39,458 nt of DNA from Verrucomicrobia bacterium UBA3841 (GTDB lineage: Bacteria; Verrucomicrobiota; Kiritimatiellia; RFP12; UBA1067). A program made the translations under genes and the position numbers. Below, piece after piece: positions 34,875 to 39,458 of this stretch. The stretch lies in the NCBI GenBank assembly GCA_002392765.1, contig DGHT01000046.1, forward strand, positions 1 through 39,458, in the 5' to 3' direction. Position 1 is the first letter of the stretch; the number at the start of each line of letters is the position of its first letter. The notes beneath the pieces were generated by a model. That model was given only the letters and a program-made list of their open reading frames with translations. It ran no database searches and was not told the DNA's origin.

Positions 34875-34886
34875 ATTATACCAAAT
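34875..34886 (-). promoter_or_regulatory. Extended -10 promoter (ATTTGGTATAAT) for serS-argB-argD-tcdA
   Basis: TGG-TATAAT variant of the common element, 45 bases before the serS ATG and 28 bases after the GH97 gene's stop. Confidence 0.6.
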
Positions 34887-34913
34887 ATTCCGCAAATTGG
34901 GGGACAAATTATT

Positions 34914-36920
34914 TCAGAGCTTCGTGAACTTCGCTATAAAACCGCCGCCGGAGGCCATGCGGAAAGAGAGTTCCTCGCCTGCCTTGACGGTCTTCGTCTC
35001 ATGGACGTACTCGGCAGGATTGACGTCCGAATTGCCGGAGTCGCGGAAAATCTCGGCCTTCCACTCGCCATCGCCGAGGAAGCTTGTCTTAAAAGAGAAG
35101 TCGCGCGGTTCCCTGTTGCCGATCGCGGCCACGTACCACGAACCGTCCCTGGACTTCCTCGCCGCCGCCGCGAACGACTCGGGGCATCCGCCCAGGCCGA
35201 CGGTATCGTCCCAGACGACGGGAGTCGCGGCCATGAACGAAAAACACTCCATGTTCTTCTCGTACTTTGTCGGCGAATCGCTAAGCATCTGGAGCGGTGC
35301 CTCGTAGAGCGCCATGAGCGCCATCTGGTGGCAGCGCGTACCGACAGAGCCGGGGTTGGTGCGGTCGCCGCGGTAGTCGCCGATTCTGTAGTTGTCCATC
35401 GCGCCGGGCGTGTAGTCCATGGGACCCGCCGTCATGCGGAGGAAGAAGCAGGCGACGTCGTTGCAGCACATGTCCGTGTCCTTCTTGCCCCATTTCATCT
35501 GCTCGAGACCGTGGATCCCCTCGAAATTGATGACGTTGGGATAGGTGCGCTGGAGACCGACCGGACGGTACGCGCCGTGGTAGTCGATCAGCATTTTGTG
35601 CTTCGCGCATGCGGCCGCGAATTTTTCGAGGAAGCACGCGATCTCCGCGTCTGCACGATCCATGAAATCGACCTTGAAGCCCTTTGCGCCAAGTCTGGCA
35701 AAGTGTTCGGCGACCTTCTCCTCCTCGCCGTACACCTGCGCCCACGCCATCCAGAGGATTATCCCGACGCCCTTCTTGTTCGCATAGTCGATTAGGTAGG
35801 GAACGTCGACTTTCGGGCTGTACTCCCAGATGTTCAGCTTTGCGCTCCACCCTTCGTCGAAGATCACGTATTCCACCCCGGCCTTCGCGGCGAAATCGAT
35901 GAAGCGCACATAAGTCTCGGTCGTGCAGCCCTGGGGATCGCCTTTGTTGTCGAATGCGTTCCACCAGTCCCACGCCACCTTGCCCGGTTTCACCCAGGAG
36001 AAGTCCGCGTCCTTCGCGGCAGGCGTGGCGAGCGCATAGAATATGTCCGTCTCGCAAAGTTCGCAGGGGGAGTCGGCGAGAGCAAAGGCGCGCCAGGGGA
36101 ACGCGCGCGGAGCATCTCCCTTGGCGATAAAATCCTCCGTCTCCTTGACCTTCACCCAGCGGCCGCCCTTCTGAAGCCTCTTTTCCTTGCCCCAGCCGCC
36201 GACGCGCTCAGTCGTCTTCGGATACTTGGCGAAAAACGACTTGAGCTTCGTGCCGCCGTCGAATTGCTCGATGTCGGCAAAGTTCCAGACCGGATAGTCG
36301 TGGAGACCGGCATCGACGACAGCGACCGTTTTACCGCCGGCGGAATAGACGAACGGGAGGTAGATCGCCTTCTCGGAATCGGTTTTCAGAGCGGACGCAT
36401 CGGCGAATTCGGGGACTGTCTCCTCGCAGCCGAGCAAACCGCGGCCTGTGCGGTTGAACCAGCAGCGGGTGTCTTTTGGCAGAGTGAGATCCGCCTTCTC
36501 GCAGTTGACGACACCCGGCTTTTCCGTCTCGAACCGGTATGCGACGCCGTCGTTGCGCGCGGCAAGCCTAACGCCCCAACCCCCGAAATCGGCGAAAAGA
36601 GTGTCGGCCGCGAGGTTGATCCTGCCCTTCTTGTATACAGGAGTGTCAATGACGCCGTCCAAAGGCTCGCGGCTCGTCTTCAACGGCCTGCCGCAATTCT
36701 TTCCAAGACAAGCGCCGTCGATTTTCATTCCGATCTCCGTCTTTGGCACTACCACAACGCCATCGCGCGCCACTTCGTAAGCGAGAGGATCGGTATACAG
36801 GCGGATTGAGTTCTTTCCGTCGGGGGACACCGCCGACAGCTCGTTTCCATTGTGAACGCAATCACACACGCACCCCGCCGCCAAAAGAGCGGCAAGCGGG
36901 AGAATTCTCGAATTTAACAT
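34914..36920 (-). CDS. Glycoside hydrolase family 97 lipoprotein, retaining type (possible alpha-galactosidase)
   Basis: 668 residues. The signal ends in a lipobox, L-A-A-G-C with Cys 17, so it is a lipoprotein anchored to a membrane. The N-terminal beta-sandwich (~25-290) begins with the family's AVSPDGKNSIRLYTDPLAYEV stretch, then the catalytic barrel with VAWDWWNAF, VEYVIFDEGW, and G-F-K-V-D-F-M-D-R (Asp about 418), then N-F-E-G-I-H-G-L-E (glutamates about 465-470). An Asp at this place marks the retaining branch, typified by Bacteroides alpha-galactosidase, rather than the inverting SusB branch; the exact substrate is inference. The C-terminal sandwich follows. The start ATG 36920 has AAAGGAG 5 bases upstream; the in-frame ATG at 36941 is too close to the promoter. 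It is a single-gene unit next to fkp and uronate genes. Confidence 0.87.
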   Translation of the reverse strand: MLNSRILPLAALLAAGCVCDCVHNGNELSAVSPDGKNSIRLYTDPLAYEVARDGVVVVPKTEIGMKIDGACLGKNCGRPLKTSREPLDGVIDTPVYKKGRINLAADTLFADFGGWGVRLAARNDGVAYRFETEKPGVVNCEKADLTLPKDTRCWFNRTGRGLLGCEETVPEFADASALKTDSEKAIYLPFVYSAGGKTVAVVDAGLHDYPVWNFADIEQFDGGTKLKSFFAKYPKTTERVGGWGKEKRLQKGGRWVKVKETEDFIAKGDAPRAFPWRAFALADSPCELCETDIFYALATPAAKDADFSWVKPGKVAWDWWNAFDNKGDPQGCTTETYVRFIDFAAKAGVEYVIFDEGWSAKLNIWEYSPKVDVPYLIDYANKKGVGIILWMAWAQVYGEEEKVAEHFARLGAKGFKVDFMDRADAEIACFLEKFAAACAKHKMLIDYHGAYRPVGLQRTYPNVINFEGIHGLEQMKWGKKDTDMCCNDVACFFLRMTAGPMDYTPGAMDNYRIGDYRGDRTNPGSVGTRCHQMALMALYEAPLQMLSDSPTKYEKNMECFSFMAATPVVWDDTVGLGGCPESFAAAARKSRDGSWYVAAIGNREPRDFSFKTSFLGDGEWKAEIFRDSGNSDVNPAEYVHETKTVKAGEELSFRMASGGGFIAKFTKL

Positions 36921-36946
36921 TTCAACTCCTTTCTTTGACATGGAAT

Positions 36947-36958
36947 ATTATATCAAAA
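36947..36958 (-). promoter_or_regulatory. Extended -10 promoter (TTTTGATATAAT) for the GH97 gene
   Basis: Exact 12-mer on the minus strand, 26 bases before ATG 36920. It starts 25 bases after the stop of the secreted-protein pseudogene. Confidence 0.7.
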
Positions 36959-37210
36959 ATAATCTGCAAAATGTTGGAGTAATTCACCACGGCAGTACCA
37001 GAGTGCGGGCGTGTGGCGCGAGGCCCTTCGGCGTCAGGCAGATGAACACGGCTCCGTGTTCTTCGTCCACCGGAACGAGCGTGGCGGAACCCGTTGCCTT
37101 CACAGTCGTGTACTTCTGCTTCTTCTCGTCGCAGCCCGTCACGAACCCGCCGGAGACCGATAGCGTCTTCCACGGCTCGACCTTCCAGTTGTACTGCCAC
37201 GCGGTCCATA

Positions 37211-37391
37211 CTGGGAGAACGTATCCCCCGAGCGCAGCGAGTCGCCGAAGGCGATGCCCTAGCAGGGGTGGCGTCTCGCCCGTTTCACTGGGAGAACGTA
37301 TCCCCCGAGCGCAGCGAGTCGCCGAAGGCGATGCCCTAGCAGGGGTGGCATCCCGCCCCTTTCACTGGGAGAACGGGCGTCCCGCCCGTTC
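37211..37391. repeat. 77-bp tandem duplication with a palindromic end
   Basis: Two full 77-base units (37211-37287 and 37288-37364) and the start of a third from 37365. The units differ at a few bases, e.g. GGCGTCTCGCCC against GGCATCCCGCCC. Each unit holds GAGCGCAGCGAG, GCCGAAGGC and CCCTAGCAGGGG hairpin-like segments. It interrupts the pseudogene between AENGVGVVNG and WQYNWKVEPW. Confidence 0.85.
37371..37391. repeat. Perfect palindrome, stem GAACGGGCG
   Basis: GAACGGGCG, loop TCC, CGCCCGTTC: nine of nine pairs. It is the best-preserved member of the palindrome family also seen at 752, 860, 937 and 1317, located at the end of the 77-bp tandem array. Confidence 0.85.
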
Positions 37392-37482
37392 ACGACGCCG
37401 ACGCCATTCTCTGCCACGACCGTCACCGCGTTGGTGGCGACCTCCTTGCCTGCCTTGGCGATGACTGTCGCGTGGAAGGCAA

Positions 37483-37523
37483 GACTTCCGACTTCGGACT
37501 TCGGACTTCCGGATTCCGGATCC
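37483..37523. repeat. Tandem repeat of GACTTCG/GGATTCC type
   Basis: Five to six imperfect 7-8 base units, GACTTCCG, ACTTCGG, ACTTCGG, ACTTCCGG, ATTCCGG. The same unit occurs at 614-632 in the RHS remnant. In both places it lies where a protein homology breaks off. Confidence 0.75.
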
Positions 37524-39161
37524 TGGTGGGGCGAGCCGTCCCCGTTCCCCCAGTTACCGCCGCCGTCTTCAGGTCTACATCCGCTGCAGCGGCGCTGTTC
37601 CACGTCAAATACACCTTCACGCTCGCCGCCGCATCGGCGCTCCAGCCACTTATGCGGATCTCCGCAGCGCCGCCCTCGCTCGCTACGACTTCGCTTTCCG
37701 CGAACGCCGCGCCCGGCACCCCCACCGTATTTCACCACGCCGGATCCGTCTCGATCGGGTCGTTCGTGTCGAATACGATGGTTGCAGAAGCGCTGATTGT
37801 GCTGTTTGCGGCAGCATCGCTCTTCACTTTAACGCGGTATCTCAAGTGTCCTTCTCCGCGACCCGTCTCGTCGTTCGGCGGAAGGAAACACGCGTAAGGA
37901 TCTGCGGGATAATTGTCGAAAGTCGACGGATCGACAATGCGAAGGTGCCATTTGACTGTTTCGCCATCGTGTGTCACTTCCGTGCGGACGCTCCAATTCG
38001 TGCCCGGCATTGCATACGACGACACTCCCTTTGCGCATCCGGAAAGTCCGGAGTCGACATTGTCTCCGAATACGATCTCGCCAAGTTCGAATGTCGTCCA
38101 GTCTAGTCCCGGATCCTTCGGGAGGGTTGCGTAGACATCCTGCGCAGCCGCCGTCGCATTCGTCTTCTTCTCGAAGTAGACGGTATAGTCCATCCAGTCG
38201 CCCGGCATTACGCAGCGGCGCGCGCCGATTCTGGACGGACCGCCCATTTCGTTGGGATCGTTCGACTTCGGTTTTTCATATTCCTTTTTACGGTTCCGGC
38301 ACTTGCACGCTCCCGACGAACAGAGTCCATTGCACGAACAGTAAATCGAACATGCGCATCCGTTTGACATCTCGCCGCCGCCGCTGCGGCAGTGGCAATA
38401 GCAGTTTTTGCCGCAGTTGCCGCCGCAAGACGGATTCGACGACAACATGCATCCGTGCGAAACAGCGCTTTCCACCGGTGCATTGGAATCGGAGGACGCA
38501 AGAACGGGGCGGTCGGACATTGAATGCCGGGATTCAATACCGGCACCAATCCATTCCCCGGAAACAAGTCTCTTCACGGAAGCCGCATCGCACTCGCCAT
38601 TCGCCTCTACAACGACGATCCTCGGCTCGCCGTCTTTGAAGCAGACGGCAACCGACGGTATCTCGCGTCCGTCAATATCCATGACAACCTGCGACGGGCT
38701 GCGCGTCCCGCCATCGTCCGTAAACGCCGCGAGCACGTCCGTTCCGGCATTGTGCGCAAGCGCGTCCGAATCGCGGTACGCGACCAGCGCGCCGCCTTCG
38801 CCGGAAACGGCTATCGCTATGCCGGAATGGGCGCGGTTCTGATCTGGAACGACCGCCACCGGATCGCTCCAGCGTCCGTCGCGTCAATCGACTTTGTACA
38901 ATCTCGCATGGAAATAGGATTCGAGCAAATCCTCCGCGTCGCCGGTGAAGTCCGGCGTTGAGGCCAGGCAGTAAACCGCCGTAGATCCGTCCGGAAGGAC
39001 TGCGGCCTCAAAGCGCTCAACGTCGTGCGAATCGTCGCCGAATCTCGTCTCGGCGCCTGTCGAAGCGTCGCGGACGGACAATCCCTTCCTGACTGTCCTT
39101 CCTGAGACATATTCCCTGCAGGCGAGATGGACGGGATTTCCGCCGAGCATCGTCCTTCTCG

Positions 39162-39200
39162 CACACCCCCAAATAAGATTTTCCGCACAAGATTCTCATT
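39162..39200. repeat. Phased direct repeat, copy 1 (39-base form)
   Basis: A 12-base lead CACACCCCCAAA plus a 27-base core (39174-39200) containing two AAGATT boxes 14 bases apart around TTCCGCAC. It is nearly identical to copy 3, and the break of the secreted-protein pseudogene falls here. Confidence 0.85.
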
Positions 39201-39267
39201 GTCTTGACTTGAACTTCATAGAGAGACTTCTTAAAAACCAGTCACTGTTCAAATTCAGCCGCTCTGT

Positions 39268-39294
39268 TAAGATTTTCCGCACAAGATTCTCATT
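39268..39294. repeat. Phased direct repeat, copy 2 (27-base core only)
   Basis: Identical to the 27-base core of copy 1 but without the CACACCCCCAAA lead. Its start is 94 bases from copy 1 and 74 bases from copy 3. Confidence 0.85.
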
Positions 39295-39329
39295 CCGCAT
39301 TGCTTATGTGTAGGGCATAAACAGCAAAC

Positions 39330-39368
39330 CACACCCCCAAATAAGATTTTCCGCATAAGATTCTCATT
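39330..39368. repeat. Phased direct repeat, copy 3 (39-base form), abutting the promoter
   Basis: Same 39 bases as copy 1 with one change in the core (CATAAG for CACAAG). Its last base touches the extended -10 element at 39369, so it occupies roughly -45 to -19 relative to the expected transcription start, a typical regulator site. Confidence 0.85.
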
Positions 39369-39380
39369 TTATGGTATAAT
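39369..39380 (+). promoter_or_regulatory. Extended -10 promoter (TTATGGTATAAT) for the gene at the right edge
   Basis: TGG-TATAAT, the same class as the serS promoter but on the plus strand. It is directly downstream of repeat copy 3, with no room for a conventional -35 other than the repeat itself. Confidence 0.6.
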
Positions 39381-39403
39381 ATGGCATGTGAAGCGGAATT
39401 GAA

Positions 39404-39458
39404 ATGGTTTTTGATGGCTATATAAGGAAGGATATGGAGTATGGCAGCGGCAAAATAT
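39404..39458 (+). CDS. Start of an unidentified gene (runs off the right edge)
   Basis: ATG 39404 opens a frame that stays open to the window end (MVFDGYIRKDMEYGSGKI). It lies 23 bases after the -10 box, the same spacing as fkp, but has no good Shine-Dalgarno sequence. The alternative is ATG 39441 (MAAAKY...) with AAGGAAGG 9 bases upstream. Too little is visible to name a family. Its interest lies in the three phased repeats in front of it. Confidence 0.35.
   Translation, partial: MVFDGYIRKDMEYGSGKI

Larger units (their letters stand above)
36984..39150 (-). pseudogene. Decayed 3' half of a large secreted protein gene
   Basis: The remnant is coding in one frame from 39150 (open without a start to 39195) to about 37520, but it carries two in-frame TGA codons. 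The first is at 38884-38886, within HARLYKVD*RDGRWSDPV; the second is at 37732-37734, within ETDPAW*NTVG, where I expect a second Trp. Recognisable parts are propeller-like repeats, a Cys-rich stretch at about 38302-38450 (CGGNCGKNCYCHC...), the module SNDPNEMGGP...DWMDYTVYFEKK...FLPPNDETGRGEGHLRYRVKV...ATIVFDTNDPI, and VKVYLTWNSAAAADVDLK. A GTCCGAA tandem repeat at 37483-37523 then shifts the frame (SLAFHATVIAKAGKEV continues in another frame). A 77-bp tandem duplication follows, and finally the C-terminus WQYNWKVEPWKTLSVSGGF...TLVLPW with stop at 36984. The 5' half is missing and its break lies at the repeat at 39162. I infer a dead gene. Confidence 0.75.

Noticed and set aside
37732..38886. 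UGA read as tryptophan or selenocysteine in the secreted-protein frame
   Set aside because: guaB, sbcD, lepB and the kinase all end at TGA with normal family lengths, so UGA is a stop here; no SECIS-like structure was evident and the gene has other lesions.
39162..39368. CRISPR array
   Set aside because: Only three copies, with unequal spacers of 67 and 47 bases, different repeat lengths and no cas genes; promoter-proximal operators fit better.

Overview
This window looks like a chromosome segment of a GC-rich Gram-negative bacterium. My best guess is the PVC superphylum, Kiritimatiellota/Lentisphaerae type, possibly from a gut or other carbohydrate-rich habitat. The basis is the protein family mix (UxaC/UxaB, Fkp, GH97 lipoprotein, PPDK), RHS-type remnants, secreted proteins with the 'DPNEM...W.DYTVYFE' module, and intergenic short tandem repeats. 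No rRNA or tRNA gene and no convincing intrinsic terminator was seen. The taxonomic placement is inference from recall, not from a search.

Layout. (1) 1-1235, minus strand: a decaying RHS-associated locus with two small secreted-protein genes (one cut by the window edge) and an RHS fragment riddled with palindromic and tandem repeats. (2) 1474-5753, plus strand: sbcD-sbcC nuclease operon. (3) 20196 down to 5704, minus strand: a tightly spaced seven-gene unit, guaB - secreted protein - lepB - Ser/Thr kinase - ilvA - hrpA - APC permease/histidine kinase/receiver fusion. (4) 25832 down to 20281: ppdK - double GT2 glycosyltransferase - HNH protein - SDR. (5) 28538 down to 25842: uxaB-uxaC, hexuronate catabolism. 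(6) 30663 down to 28559: fkp, fucose activation. (7) 34886 down to 30736: serS - argB - argD - tcdA. (8) 36958 down to 34914: GH97 glycosidase lipoprotein. (9) 39150 down to 36984: the decayed 3' half of a large secreted protein gene. (10) 39162-39458: three copies of a phased repeat leading into a plus-strand promoter and the start of a gene that leaves the window.

Two features tie the window together. Every transcription unit I can delimit begins with an extended -10 promoter, usually the exact 12-mer TTTTGATATAAT, with no obvious -35; in three cases it sits so close to the start codon that the mRNA should be almost leaderless. The accessory ends of the window carry a family of small palindromes whose stems differ in sequence but keep pairing, together with several classes of short tandem repeat, and these interrupt the RHS and secreted-protein genes.

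The most unusual protein is the 963-residue fusion at 5704-8595: a complete amino-acid-permease-like domain joined to a hybrid histidine kinase with receiver. It is a candidate transporter-sensor ('transceptor') and the best lead here for an under-described system. Metabolically the window covers uronate catabolism (UxaC/UxaB), GH97 glycan hydrolysis, fucose activation to GDP-fucose, arginine and isoleucine biosynthesis, GMP synthesis and the pyruvate/PEP node.
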